Shown here piece by piece: positions 33,673 through 42,081 of a DNA stretch of 64,000 nucleotides; the stretch's first letter is position 1, and each line of letters begins with the position of its first letter. Location of the stretch: NCBI RefSeq assembly GCF_035918395.1, contig NZ_CP142362.1:3881501-3945500 (forward strand). The letters run 5' to 3'. The notes under the pieces are model-generated. The model was not told where the DNA came from. It saw only the letters and a program-made list of their open reading frames with translations, and searched no databases. Made by a program: the position numbers and the translations under genes. This DNA is from Mycolicibacterium sp. ND9-15. Lineage in GTDB: Bacteria > Actinomycetota > Actinomycetes > Mycobacteriales > Mycobacteriaceae.

Positions 33673-35179
33673 CGGCCCGCGGATCCGTTCGCCGCAGACG
33701 TGGTCGTTGCGAGCACGGTTGCTCGCCTCCCAGATCGTATTGCTTGCATTGGTGTGTGTGGCTGTCGGCATCGGCACAGTGCTTGCGCTGCAACACTTTC
33801 TGTACAACCAGCTGGACGAGCGCCTGGCCGAGACCGCCCGCCGGTCGGCGGGTCTGTTCGAGTTCGGTCCGCCACCGCCGCCCGGATTCCCGCGCCCGGG
33901 TTTCCGCCAGCGCATGATGAGCCGTGACGACTTCGGGCCCGGCCCGGCCTTTCTCAACGCGCCGGGGCAGGCGGCCCGCACCGTCGGCGCGGTCGTCTCG
34001 CGCGGCACCGGAGTCGACGCCGGGGTGATCACCGCTGACGGCGCCCGCAGCGAGATCAGCACGGCCGCAGCGCAACAGCTGGCACAGGTGGCGCCGGATA
34101 CGCCGACGACTATCGGCCTCGACGGACTCGGCCGATACCGGGTGGTCGCACTGCACTCGCCCCGGGGCCGCGAGAACATCGTCATCGGGTTGCCGACCTC
34201 GGATGTCGACGACACCCTGTTGACCGTCGCGGTCATCTTCTGCGCAGTCGGGGCGACGGCGCTGATCGGCGGAACGAGCGTCGGAATTCTGATCATCCGC
34301 CGTCAACTTGCCCCGCTGGCAAGGGTTTCCGATGCTGCCATCCAGGTGGCCGACCTCGAACTCGACCGTGGCGAAGTCCTGCTGCCGACGCCGATCGTCA
34401 AGATCGACCCAGAGGCAGCGCACACCGAGGTGGGTCAGTTGGGCTCCGCGCTGAACCGGATGCTGGACCGGATCGCGTCGGCGCTGTCAGCGCGGCACGC
34501 CAGCGAGACCCGGGTGCGCCAGTTCGTCGCCGACGCGAGCCATGAGTTGCGCACGCCGCTGGCAGCCATCCGCGGCTATACCGAACTGGCGCAACGCAAA
34601 CGCGATGACGTACCCGACGATGTCGCTCATGCGATGAGCCGCGTGGAGTCGGAGACGCGCCGCATGACCCGACTGGTGGAGGACATGCTGCTACTGGCCA
34701 GGCTCGACACCGGCCGACCCCTGCGACATGAGCCGGTCGATCTGTCGCACCTGATCGTCGATGCGGTCAGCGACGCCCACATCGCGGGTCCGGAGCATCA
34801 ATGGGCGCTGGACCTTCCCGAGGAACCGGTGGTCGTCGTCGGGGACGAGGCGCGCCTGCACCAGGTACTTGCCAACCTGCTTGTCAACGCCCGCACCCAC
34901 ACGCCGCCGGGCACGTCGGTGACCACCTCGCTGGCCGTGGCCCCGGACGGTTCGGCGGTGCTGACAGTGGCCGACGACGGCCCGGGCATTCAGGTCTGGT
35001 TGCAGCCCGAGATCTTCGAGAGGTTCGCCCGCGGCGACTCGTCACGCTCTCGTCGCGACGGCAGCACCGGCCTCGGGTTGGCGATCGTCGCGGCCGTCGT
35101 CAAGGCGCACTCCGGCACCATCGAGTTGCACAGCGTGCCCGGCGACACGCGCTTCACCGTCACGCTTCCCGCCGATTGA
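33650..35179 (+). CDS. tcrY: Sensor histidine kinase (TcrY-like)
   Basis: About 509 residues: TM1 near 23-47, a periplasmic domain 48-185 with a Pro-rich patch (EFGPPPPPGFPRPGF), TM2 near 190-216, HAMP, then a HisKA domain with phospho-acceptor His298 in DASHELRTPLAAIRGYTEL. The ATPase domain has N box LLVNARTHTP, G1 DDGPGI and G2 GSTGLGLAIV. It overlaps the regulator gene by about 23 nt; GTG codons at 33638 and 33641 are alternative starts. The partner of the regulator just upstream. Signal unknown. Symbol tentative. Confidence 0.82.
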   Translation: MSSSLRADGPRIRSPQTWSLRARLLASQIVLLALVCVAVGIGTVLALQHFLYNQLDERLAETARRSAGLFEFGPPPPPGFPRPGFRQRMMSRDDFGPGPAFLNAPGQAARTVGAVVSRGTGVDAGVITADGARSEISTAAAQQLAQVAPDTPTTIGLDGLGRYRVVALHSPRGRENIVIGLPTSDVDDTLLTVAVIFCAVGATALIGGTSVGILIIRRQLAPLARVSDAAIQVADLELDRGEVLLPTPIVKIDPEAAHTEVGQLGSALNRMLDRIASALSARHASETRVRQFVADASHELRTPLAAIRGYTELAQRKRDDVPDDVAHAMSRVESETRRMTRLVEDMLLLARLDTGRPLRHEPVDLSHLIVDAVSDAHIAGPEHQWALDLPEEPVVVVGDEARLHQVLANLLVNARTHTPPGTSVTTSLAVAPDGSAVLTVADDGPGIQVWLQPEIFERFARGDSSRSRRDGSTGLGLAIVAAVVKAHSGTIELHSVPGDTRFTVTLPAD

Positions 35180-35239
35180 CCTGAGCCGGGCATCTATTCG
35201 ATCGCCCTGATTTTCTTCGGCCGCGAAACGCTCGCGTGC

Positions 35240-35245
35240 ATATAT
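35240..35245 (+). promoter_or_regulatory. Candidate -10 for canA
   Basis: ATATAT, 9 nt before the ATG at 35255, giving a 5' UTR of only a few nucleotides. Confidence 0.35.
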
Positions 35246-35254
35246 GGTCGACGG

Positions 35255-35746
35255 ATGTCCGTGACAGACGAGTACCTGAAGAACAACGAGGCCTACGCGA
35301 GCACCTTCTCCGGGCCGCTGCCGCTACCGCCGAGCAAGCACGTCGCCGTGGTGGCGTGTATGGACGCCAGGCTCGACGTGTACCGGATTCTCGGCCTCGG
35401 CGACGGTGAGGCGCATGTCATCCGCAATGCGGGCGGTGTCATCACCGACGACGAGATCCGCTCGCTGGCCATCAGCCAACGGCTGCTCGGCACCAAAGAG
35501 ATCATCCTGATCCACCACACGGACTGCGGCATGCTGACGTTCACCGACGACGGCTTCAAACAGCAGATCCAAGACGAGATCGGCATCAAGCCCGAGTGGG
35601 CCGCCGAGTCGTTCATCGATATCGAGGAGGACGTGCGGCAGTCGCTGCGACGGATCGAGGCGAGTCCGTTCGTCACCAAGCACGAGTCGTTGCGCGGCTT
35701 CGTGTTCGACGTCGCGACGGGCCGGCTCACCGAAGTGACCGTGTAG
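35255..35746 (+). CDS. canA: Beta-carbonic anhydrase
   Basis: 163 residues, same as Rv1284. Converts CO2 to bicarbonate. Zinc ligands Cys35, His88 and Cys91, with the Asp37-Arg39 dyad in ACMDARLD. Other family marks are VIRNAGGVITDD and IHHTDCGM. Small type II beta-CA, cytoplasmic homodimer or tetramer. Lies upstream of the sulfate-activation operon as in M. tuberculosis. No operon link, since 346 bp and an inverted repeat separate it from cysD. Confidence 0.94.
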   Translation: MSVTDEYLKNNEAYASTFSGPLPLPPSKHVAVVACMDARLDVYRILGLGDGEAHVIRNAGGVITDDEIRSLAISQRLLGTKEIILIHHTDCGMLTFTDDGFKQQIQDEIGIKPEWAAESFIDIEEDVRQSLRRIEASPFVTKHESLRGFVFDVATGRLTEVTV

Positions 35747-36054
35747 CACCCCTTCTTCTTGGCGCGAGCGTGCATGTCTGATCACGACACGCCGCGGAGA
35801 AACAACGCTCTATGCACGCTCGCGCTCGGCGAGCTAGCCGAATTGTAGGTCGCGATCGCCTTCGCCACCGACTGCGCCCACGCCGAGGCCGTCACCGCGA
35901 CATCATCGACGGCGTTCGCGCGAGTACAACTACCTCCCGAGTAAGCGTGAAACAGCAGTCGACGCGCGCTCGCAGCCGGTCGAGCGTGCGCAGATCGGGG
36001 TCCGATGGCCGCGTGTCGTGCGCAAACACGCACTCTCGCGCAAGAACGCCTGCG
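35747..36054. other. Long intergenic region with decayed coding look
   Basis: Holds an inverted repeat at 35762-35825 and then about 200 bp in which the minus strand stays open for an 83-codon frame that has no recognised family. A stretch on that strand (NAVDDVAVTASAWAQSVAKA) has coding-like composition. It may be the tail of a lost minus-strand gene ending at the hairpin, or non-coding. I cannot assign a function. Confidence 0.35.
35762..35825. repeat. Long-arm inverted repeat (intergenic palindrome)
   Basis: Arms GCGCGAGCGTGCAT (35762-35775) and ATGCACGCTCGCGC (35812-35825) are perfect complements, with 36 nt between. It starts 15 nt after the canA stop and could act as a terminator. The motif style resembles dispersed intergenic palindromes I recall from other mycobacteria. 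Confidence 0.55.
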
Positions 36055-36086
36055 TTGACACTCGACGCGACGTGGGTGTCTAATAT
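36055..36086 (+). promoter_or_regulatory. Promoter of the cysD operon
   Basis: TTGACA at 36055-36060 and TAATAT at 36081-36086, the best consensus match in the window, with a long 20-nt spacer. The -10 is followed by 6 nt and the ATG of a mini-ORF at 36093. Confidence 0.6.
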
Positions 36087-36092
36087 CGGGTA

Positions 36093-36140
36093 ATGATCGT
36101 AAATATGGTCATTTCTACCAACTTTGCGAGGATACGATGA
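36093..36140 (+). CDS. Leaderless 15-codon upstream ORF coupled to cysD
   Basis: Encodes MIVNMVISTNFARIR then TGA. The TGA (36138-36140) overlaps the cysD ATG (36137-36139) in an ATGA junction. TAATAT ends 6 nt before the ATG, so the mRNA should start at this codon. The DNA at 36093-36112 is also an AT-rich imperfect dyad (ATGA and TCAT ends), unusual against the GC-rich background. No cysteine codons, so it does not look like the poly-Cys attenuators known upstream of other mycobacterial sulfur genes. Predicted only. Confidence 0.5.
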   Translation: MIVNMVISTNFARIR

Positions 36141-37078
36141 CCGTCACCGAGCAGGCCGAACACACAGAGCAACTGAACGCCGGTCGCTACGAGCTCAGCC
36201 ATCTGCGATCGTTGGAGGCCGAGGCCATCCACATCATCCGGGAGGTGGCCGCGGAATTCGAGCGGCCTGTGCTGCTGTTCTCCGGCGGCAAGGACTCGAT
36301 CGTCATGCTGCATCTCGCGCTGAAGGCCTTTCGGCCGGGCCGGCTGCCGTTCCCGGTCATGCACGTCGACACCGGCCACAACTTCGACGAGGTCCTGCAG
36401 ACCCGCGACGAACTCGTCGAGGAGTTCGGTGTGCGGCTGGTCGTCGCGAAGGTGCAGGACGACATCGACGCCGGACGCGTGGTCGAGACGATCCCGTCGC
36501 GCAACCCCATCCAGACCGTCACGTTGCTGCGCGCGATCCGCGAGAACAAGTTCGACGCCGCGTTCGGGGGCGCCCGCCGCGACGAGGAGAAGGCGCGAGC
36601 CAAGGAGCGGGTGTTCTCGTTCCGCGACGAGTTCGGCCAGTGGGACCCGAAGGCGCAACGGCCCGAGCTGTGGAACCTGTACAACGGCCGGCACCACAAA
36701 GGCGAGCACATCCGCGTGTTCCCGCTGTCGAACTGGACCGAGTTCGACATCTGGTCCTACATCGGCGCCGAGAAGATCAAGCTGCCGTCGATCTACTACG
36801 CACACCGCCGCAAGGTGTTCGAGCGCGACGGAATGCTGCTGGCCGTCCACCGCCACCTGCAGCCGCGCAGAGACGAAGAGATCGTCGAGAAGACCGTGCG
36901 GTTCCGCACTGTCGGCGACGTCACCTGCACCGGCTGCGTGGAGTCCCACGCCGCAACGGTTTCCGCGGTGATCGCCGAGACCGCGGTGTCGCGGCTCACC
37001 GAGCGTGGTGCCACCCGCGCCGACGACCGCATCTCCGAGGCCGGCATGGAAGACCGCAAGCGTGAGGGGTACTTCTGA
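36137..37078 (+). CDS. cysD: Sulfate adenylyltransferase subunit 2
   Basis: 313 residues. Small catalytic subunit of ATP sulfurylase, joins sulfate and ATP to APS with CysN. PP-loop SGGKDS at residues 49-54, then VMHVDTGHNFDEVL and GGARRDEEKARAKERVFSFR, all typical CysD. The C-terminal VGDVTCTGCVES is also conserved. First large gene of cysD-cysNC-cysQ-rrf2; stop and next start overlap (TGATG). Its start is coupled to the mini-ORF upstream. Confidence 0.95.
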   Translation: MTVTEQAEHTEQLNAGRYELSHLRSLEAEAIHIIREVAAEFERPVLLFSGGKDSIVMLHLALKAFRPGRLPFPVMHVDTGHNFDEVLQTRDELVEEFGVRLVVAKVQDDIDAGRVVETIPSRNPIQTVTLLRAIRENKFDAAFGGARRDEEKARAKERVFSFRDEFGQWDPKAQRPELWNLYNGRHHKGEHIRVFPLSNWTEFDIWSYIGAEKIKLPSIYYAHRRKVFERDGMLLAVHRHLQPRRDEEIVEKTVRFRTVGDVTCTGCVESHAATVSAVIAETAVSRLTERGATRADDRISEAGMEDRKREGYF

Positions 37079-38946
37079 TGACTCGCACCACTGCGCGGCC
37101 CGCGGCGACACTACTCCGGATCGCGACCGCGGGATCGGTCGACGACGGCAAGTCCACGCTCATCGGTCGCCTGCTCTTCGATTCCAAGGCCGTCATGGAA
37201 GACCAATTGGCCTCGGTGGAGCGCACTTCCAAGGAACGCGGCCACGACTACACCGATCTGGCGCTGGTGACCGACGGCTTGCGCGCGGAACGCGAGCAGG
37301 GCATCACGATCGACGTCGCCTACCGATACTTCGCAACGCCCAAGCGCAAGTTCATCATCGCCGACACGCCCGGCCACATTCAGTACACCCGCAACATGGT
37401 GACCGGCACGTCCACCGCGCAGTTGGCGATCGTCCTGGTCGACGCCCGCCACGGTCTGCTCGAGCAGTCCCGCCGCCACGCGTTCCTCGCGTCGCTGCTC
37501 GGCATCCGGCACATCGTGCTCGCGGTGAACAAGATGGACCTGATCGGCTGGGACAGAGACCGGTTCGAGAAAATCCGCGACGACTTCCACGATTTCGTCG
37601 CGCGCCTGGACATTCACGACGTGACGACGATTCCGCTGTCGGCGCTGAACGGCGACAACGTCGTCACCAAATCGGACAACAGCCCGTGGTACGAGGGTCC
37701 GCCGCTGCTGAGCCACCTCGAAGAGGTCTACGTCGCCGGCGACCGCAACCTCGTCGACGTACGGTTCCCCGTCCAATACGTGATTCGCCCGCAATCCCTG
37801 GAGCACCACGACCACCGCAGTTACGCCGGCACTGTCGCCGGTGGTGTGATGCGGGTCGGTGACGACGTCGTCGTGTTGCCCGCTGGTATCACCTCACGGA
37901 TCGCGGCGATCGAGGGACCCGGCGGCCCGGTCGATGAGGCCTTCCCTCCGATGGCCGTGGCCATCAGCCTGTCCGACGACATCGACATCTCTCGCGGCGA
38001 CTTGATCGCGCGGCCGAACAACCAGCCGAGAGTGACACAGGAATTCGACGGAACCGTCTGCTGGATGGCCGACGGGTCCGCTCTGGAACCGGGCCGCGAC
38101 TACTTGATCAAGCACACCACCCGCACCACGCGGGCCCGCGTGACCGCGTTGGACTACCGCCTCGACGTCAACACGCTGCACCGTGACAAGGAGGCCACCG
38201 CGCTCAAACTCAACGAGCTCGGCCGCATCTCGCTGCGCACCCAGACGCCGCTGTTGCTCGACGAGTACAGCCGCAACGCCGCCACCGGTTCGTTCATCCT
38301 GATCGACCCGAACACCAACGGCACGGTCGCGGCGGGCATGATCCTACCGCAGGTCACGGCCCGCACCTCCAGTCCGAACACCGTCCGGCACGAATCGCTG
38401 TGCAAGGCCGAAGACCGGCTGAGCAAGGGCAGGACCGTGTGGTTCACGGGTCTGTCCGGCTCGGGCAAGTCGTCGGTGGCGATGCTGGTCGAGCACAAGC
38501 TGATCGAGAAGGGCGTTCCCGCTTATGTTCTCGACGGCGACAACCTGCGGCACGGCCTCAACGCCGACCTCGGTTTCTCGATGGCCGACCGCGCCGAGAA
38601 TCAGCGCCGACTGGCCCACGTCGCGGCGATCCTCGCCGACTCCGGGCAGGTGGTGCTGGTGCCGGCGATCAGCCCGCTCGAAGAGCACCGAGCGCTGGCG
38701 CGACAGGTCACCACCGAAGCGGGGCTGGACTTCTTCGAGGTGTTTTGCGACACCCCGCTGGAGGACTGCGAACGACGCGATCCGAAGGGCCTGTACGCCA
38801 AGGCCCGCGCGGGCGAGATCACGCACTTCACCGGCATCGACAGCCCCTATCAGCGGCCGAAGAGCCCGGATCTGCGTCTGACGCCCGATCGCGACCCCGA
38901 GGAGTTGGCCGACATGGTGATCGACCTGCTGGAAGGACACAGGTGA
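37078..38946 (+). CDS. cysN: Bifunctional sulfate adenylyltransferase subunit 1 / APS kinase
   Basis: 622 residues, CysN and CysC fused (CysNC). The CysN GTPase half (1-435) has G1 GSVDDGKST (19-27), G3 DTPGH and G4 NKMD; it drives ATP sulfurylase by GTP hydrolysis. The CysC half (from about 450) has P-loop GLSGSGKSS (458-466) and the APS kinase marks DGDNLRHGLN and FCDTPLEDCERRDPKGLY; it makes PAPS. Same fusion as Rv1286. Confidence 0.94.
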   Translation: MTRTTARPAATLLRIATAGSVDDGKSTLIGRLLFDSKAVMEDQLASVERTSKERGHDYTDLALVTDGLRAEREQGITIDVAYRYFATPKRKFIIADTPGHIQYTRNMVTGTSTAQLAIVLVDARHGLLEQSRRHAFLASLLGIRHIVLAVNKMDLIGWDRDRFEKIRDDFHDFVARLDIHDVTTIPLSALNGDNVVTKSDNSPWYEGPPLLSHLEEVYVAGDRNLVDVRFPVQYVIRPQSLEHHDHRSYAGTVAGGVMRVGDDVVVLPAGITSRIAAIEGPGGPVDEAFPPMAVAISLSDDIDISRGDLIARPNNQPRVTQEFDGTVCWMADGSALEPGRDYLIKHTTRTTRARVTALDYRLDVNTLHRDKEATALKLNELGRISLRTQTPLLLDEYSRNAATGSFILIDPNTNGTVAAGMILPQVTARTSSPNTVRHESLCKAEDRLSKGRTVWFTGLSGSGKSSVAMLVEHKLIEKGVPAYVLDGDNLRHGLNADLGFSMADRAENQRRLAHVAAILADSGQVVLVPAISPLEEHRALARQVTTEAGLDFFEVFCDTPLEDCERRDPKGLYAKARAGEITHFTGIDSPYQRPKSPDLRLTPDRDPEELADMVIDLLEGHR

Positions 38947-39674
38947 GCGATCACGACCTCGCGGCGCATCTCGCCACGGCGGCCGGGAAGCTCCTGCTCG
39001 ACGTTCGCGCCGAGTTGGCCGATGCCTCTGGGCCGGAGCGGAAAGCGGCGGGGGACAAGCGCTCTCACGACTTCTTAACAGAAGAGCTGGCGGCCGAGCG
39101 GCCGGGCGACGCCGTCCTCTCGGAGGAGGGCGCCGACGACCCGGCCCGGCTGACCGCCGCACGCGTCTGGATCGTCGATCCCCTCGACGGCACCCGCGAG
39201 TTCTCCGAACTCGGCCGCGACGACTGGGCCGTGCACGTCGCACTCTGGGAGGCCGGGGAGCTGGTGGCCGGTGCGGTCGCCCTTCCGGCACAGGGCATAA
39301 CGCTGGCCACGCCGACGGTCGAGTCACCGCCCGCGGCTCCCGACACGCCGCGGATCGTGGTGTCGCGGACGCGTCCACCGGCCGTCGCGCTGGCGGTGCG
39401 CGACGCCTTGGGCGGCACGTTGGTCGAGATGGGTTCGGCCGGAGCGAAAGTCGCCTCTGTCGTGCAGGGGCGCTCGGATGTGTACGTGCATGCGGGCGGT
39501 CAATACGAGTGGGACTCGGCGGCGCCGGTCGCGGTCGCGCGCGCTGCCGGTTTGTACACCTCGCGCATTGACGGCTCCCCGCTGCTCTACAACCGGTCCG
39601 ACCCGCTACTGCCAGACCTGGTGGTGTGCCGACCCCAGTTCGCCGAAGCGGTGCTTGCGGTCACGCGTGATTGA
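38943..39674 (+). CDS. cysQ: PAP/inositol-phosphate phosphatase (CysQ-like)
   Basis: 243 residues, FIG/IMPase superfamily. Metal-site motifs: VLSEEGADD, WIVDPLDGTREF and, near the C-terminus, GGQYEWDSAAPVAVARAAG. CysQ recycles 3'-phosphoadenosine 5'-phosphate, the by-product of PAPS use. GTG at 38943 overlaps the cysNC stop (GTGA), so it is co-translated with PAPS synthesis, which supports the assignment. In M. tuberculosis cysQ (Rv2131c) is elsewhere, so this may be a second copy or a moved one. Confidence 0.83.
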   Translation: MSDHDLAAHLATAAGKLLLDVRAELADASGPERKAAGDKRSHDFLTEELAAERPGDAVLSEEGADDPARLTAARVWIVDPLDGTREFSELGRDDWAVHVALWEAGELVAGAVALPAQGITLATPTVESPPAAPDTPRIVVSRTRPPAVALAVRDALGGTLVEMGSAGAKVASVVQGRSDVYVHAGGQYEWDSAAPVAVARAAGLYTSRIDGSPLLYNRSDPLLPDLVVCRPQFAEAVLAVTRD

Positions 39675-39682
39675 CTGGTCTC

Positions 39683-40159
39683 ATGCGCATGTCGGCCAAA
39701 GCGGAGTACGCCGTCCGCGCGATGGTGCAACTGGCCGCCGCCGGCGAGGGGGTCCTCGTCACCACCGACGACCTGGCCAAGGCGCAGGGCATCCCGCCGC
39801 AGTTTCTCGTCGACATCCTGTCCGCGCTGCGCACCGACCGCCTCGTCCGCAGCCATCGCGGCCGCGAGGGCGGCTACGAGCTGTCGCGCCCTGCGAAGGA
39901 CATCAGCATCGCCGATGTGCTGCGCTGCATGGACGGCCCGTTGGCCAGTGTCAGGGACATGGGCCTCGGGGACCTGCCGTACACGGGGCCGACGACGCCG
40001 CTGACCGACGTCTGGCGTGCGCTGCGGGCGAGCATGCGGTCGGTGCTCGAGCAGACGAGCGTTGCCGACGTGGCCGCTGACGCGTTGCCCCGGCATGTCC
40101 GCAAGCTCGCCGACGACTACCGCGATCAGGAGTCCAAGCGCGGGCACTCGCTCGGCTAA
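39683..40159 (+). CDS. Rrf2-family transcriptional regulator (Rv1287-like)
   Basis: 158 residues. Winged helix from the N-terminus: MRMSAKAEYAVRAMVQLA, recognition region AKAQGIPPQFLVDILSALR and wing VRSHRGREGGYELSRP. It has a single cysteine (VLRCMDG) and lacks the three-Cys cluster of IscR/NsrR, so it is more like the sulfur regulator CymR, which senses via protein partners. Starts 8 bp after cysQ at the end of the sulfate operon, so an autoregulating sulfur-response role is likely (inference). Confidence 0.85.
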   Translation: MRMSAKAEYAVRAMVQLAAAGEGVLVTTDDLAKAQGIPPQFLVDILSALRTDRLVRSHRGREGGYELSRPAKDISIADVLRCMDGPLASVRDMGLGDLPYTGPTTPLTDVWRALRASMRSVLEQTSVADVAADALPRHVRKLADDYRDQESKRGHSLG

Positions 40160-40168
40160 CGTCGCGCG

Positions 40169-40561
40169 TCAGTCAGTGCCGGACCCGTAGGGCCGAGTGA
40201 TGATCTCGAGGTAGTGACCCGCCGGATCCTGGAAATAGACACCGCGACCGCCGTCGTTGTGGTTGATCTCGCCCGGGCGCGAACGCCGGGGATCGGCCCA
40301 GTGCGGCAGGCCGCGCTCCTGAATGCGTCCGTAAATCTGGGAGAACTCGTCCTCGGAGACCAGGAATGCGTAGTGCTGCGGGCGGATCTCCTCATCCGGA
40401 CCGACCTGCGCGTAATCGAGGCTGGCGTCGTGCGCGAGCGCAACGGCCAGGAAGTGACCGAACTCTTCGGCCGGCGGCAGCCCGAACAACTCGGTGAAGA
40501 ACCTCGCCGACTCCTCGCGGTCCTTCGCGGCAACGATGGTGTGGTTGAACGTGATGGCCAT
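40169..40561 (-). CDS. VOC/glyoxalase-fold protein
   Basis: 130 residues in two beta-alpha-beta-beta-beta repeats. Starts MAITFNHTIVAAKDREESAR and ends with the metal-site-like YFQDPAGHYLEIITRPYG. A metal-binding glyoxalase, dioxygenase or resistance protein is possible; substrate not inferable. It is convergent with the Rrf2 gene (9 bp gap) and divergent from the nitronate monooxygenase. Confidence 0.8.
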   Translation of the reverse strand: MAITFNHTIVAAKDREESARFFTELFGLPPAEEFGHFLAVALAHDASLDYAQVGPDEEIRPQHYAFLVSEDEFSQIYGRIQERGLPHWADPRRSRPGEINHNDGGRGVYFQDPAGHYLEIITRPYGSGTD

Positions 40562-40615
40562 ACCGATTCAGTCAACCACTGTCGGCGGCACGCCGACAAC
40601 GTCCACGATGTAGGG

Positions 40616-41629
40616 GTGACGTTCGACTTCGGGGATCTCGAATATCCGGTCGTGGTGGCGCCGATGGCGGGCGGGCCGTCGACACCGCAACTGGCCGCCG
40701 CCGGCGCCAGCGCGGGAGGCCTCGGCTTCGTGCCGGCCGGCTATCTCGCCGTCGAGGTGTTCGCAGAGCGCCTCGGCGCGGCGCAGCGGCTGACATCCGG
40801 CCCGGTGGGCGCCAACCTGTTTGTCCCGCAGCCCAGTGCGGCCGTTCCCGACGCGATTGCGCGTTACGCCGACACGCTGTCCCGCGACGCACAGCGGTAC
40901 GGCATCACGCTCGGCGAACCCCGTTTCGACGACGACGGCTGGGCCGGCAAGCTCGACGTCCTGCTCGACCTCAAGCCGGCGGTGGCATCATTCACCTTCG
41001 GTCTGCCGACCGCAGTGGAAATACAGCGGCTGCGGGCGGCCGGTATCGCCACGGTCGCCACCGTGACCACGGTGGCAGAAGCGCAGCAGGCGGTCGCGCG
41101 TGGTGTGGATACCGTGGCCGCGCAGGGCCCGGCGGCGGGTGGGCACCGCGGCACCTTCGATCCGGCCGCGCTGCCGTCGGACGTCCCGTTGGACACCCTG
41201 CTGGCGTCGTTGATCGCATCCGTCGACGTGCCCGTCGTCGCCGCCGGGGGCCTGATGACCGCCGAGGATGTCGCCCGAGTCCGCAGAGCGGGCGCGGTGG
41301 CCGCGCAACTCGGTACGGCCTTCTTGCTCGCCGACGAAGCAGGCAGCAGTGCCGTGCACCGCGCGGCGCTGCAAGACGAGGCGTTCACCGAAACCGCTGT
41401 GACGAAGGCGTTTTCCGGTCGCTACGCGCGCGGTCTGCACAATCGGTTCATCGACGAGCACGACGCCGAGGCGCCGTTCGGATACCCCGAGGTGCACTAT
41501 CTGACCAGCCCGCTGCGAGCGGCAGCCGTCCGCGCGGGCGATCCGCAAGGGGTGAACGTGTGGGCAGGCACCGGTTTCCGCGAGGCAAGGACGGGTTCGG
41601 TCGCCGACATCATGCACACCCTTGCCTGA
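40616..41629 (+). CDS. Nitronate monooxygenase (2-nitropropane dioxygenase family)
   Basis: 337 residues. FMN TIM barrel that oxidises nitronates such as propionate 3-nitronate. Starts VTFDFGDLEYPVVVAPMAGG. Key segments are VAAQGPAAGGHRGTF (the catalytic His region), VPVVAAGGLMTAEDVA and the phosphate-binding GAVAAQLGTAFLLADEA. The open frame extends upstream of 40616 but that part overlaps the VOC gene antisense. GTG at 40616 has CACGAT 6 nt before it. Confidence 0.87.
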   Translation: MTFDFGDLEYPVVVAPMAGGPSTPQLAAAGASAGGLGFVPAGYLAVEVFAERLGAAQRLTSGPVGANLFVPQPSAAVPDAIARYADTLSRDAQRYGITLGEPRFDDDGWAGKLDVLLDLKPAVASFTFGLPTAVEIQRLRAAGIATVATVTTVAEAQQAVARGVDTVAAQGPAAGGHRGTFDPAALPSDVPLDTLLASLIASVDVPVVAAGGLMTAEDVARVRRAGAVAAQLGTAFLLADEAGSSAVHRAALQDEAFTETAVTKAFSGRYARGLHNRFIDEHDAEAPFGYPEVHYLTSPLRAAAVRAGDPQGVNVWAGTGFREARTGSVADIMHTLA

Positions 41630-41631
41630 CC

Positions 41632-42045
41632 TCACTTCGGAGCGGTCAACTCCAGCGCGATGTTGTCAGGGTCGCGGAACTCGAGGATGTAGGACGGACC
41701 GATGTCCTTGATGGGTTCGCGGGCGACACCGAGATTGTCGAGATGTCTTGCGGCCGAATCGAGTTGGTCCTTGCTTGGCAGGCGGAACGCGACATGGTCG
41801 AGACCGGTTCGATTCTCGTCGAAGCGGTCGGTGGCCGCGGGCCGCAAACCCACCAGCGTGCCGCCGAGGTCGTAGATCACGCCGCCGAACAGGAAGCTCA
41901 GCGCTTCGCGGGTGGCCGCATCGGCGCCCTCGGGTAGCTCGATGAGGACGCGCCAACCGAACACGGCTTCGTAGAACGCCCGCGACCGCTCGATATCGGT
42001 GACGGTCAGACGGATGTGTCCGATGGACGTAGTGGTGATCGCCAT
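41632..42045 (-). CDS. VOC/glyoxalase-fold protein
   Basis: 137 residues from ATG 42045 (MAITTTSIGHIRLTVTDIER); an ATG at 42054 would add three residues. Second half GLDHVAFRLPSKDQL and the end YILEFRDPDNIALELTAP give the metal ligands His and Glu of the fold. Distinct from the VOC gene at 40169. Its 3' end is 2 bp from the nitronate monooxygenase stop. Substrate unknown. Confidence 0.8.
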   Translation of the reverse strand: MAITTTSIGHIRLTVTDIERSRAFYEAVFGWRVLIELPEGADAATREALSFLFGGVIYDLGGTLVGLRPAATDRFDENRTGLDHVAFRLPSKDQLDSAARHLDNLGVAREPIKDIGPSYILEFRDPDNIALELTAPK

Positions 42046-42081
42046 GGCCCTCATGTTGCCAGCCGTGCCAGAATCGCCGTC

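Noticed and set aside
39683..40159. Iron-sulfur IscR-type regulator
   Set aside because: Only one cysteine is present, so the three-Cys cluster ligand set is missing.
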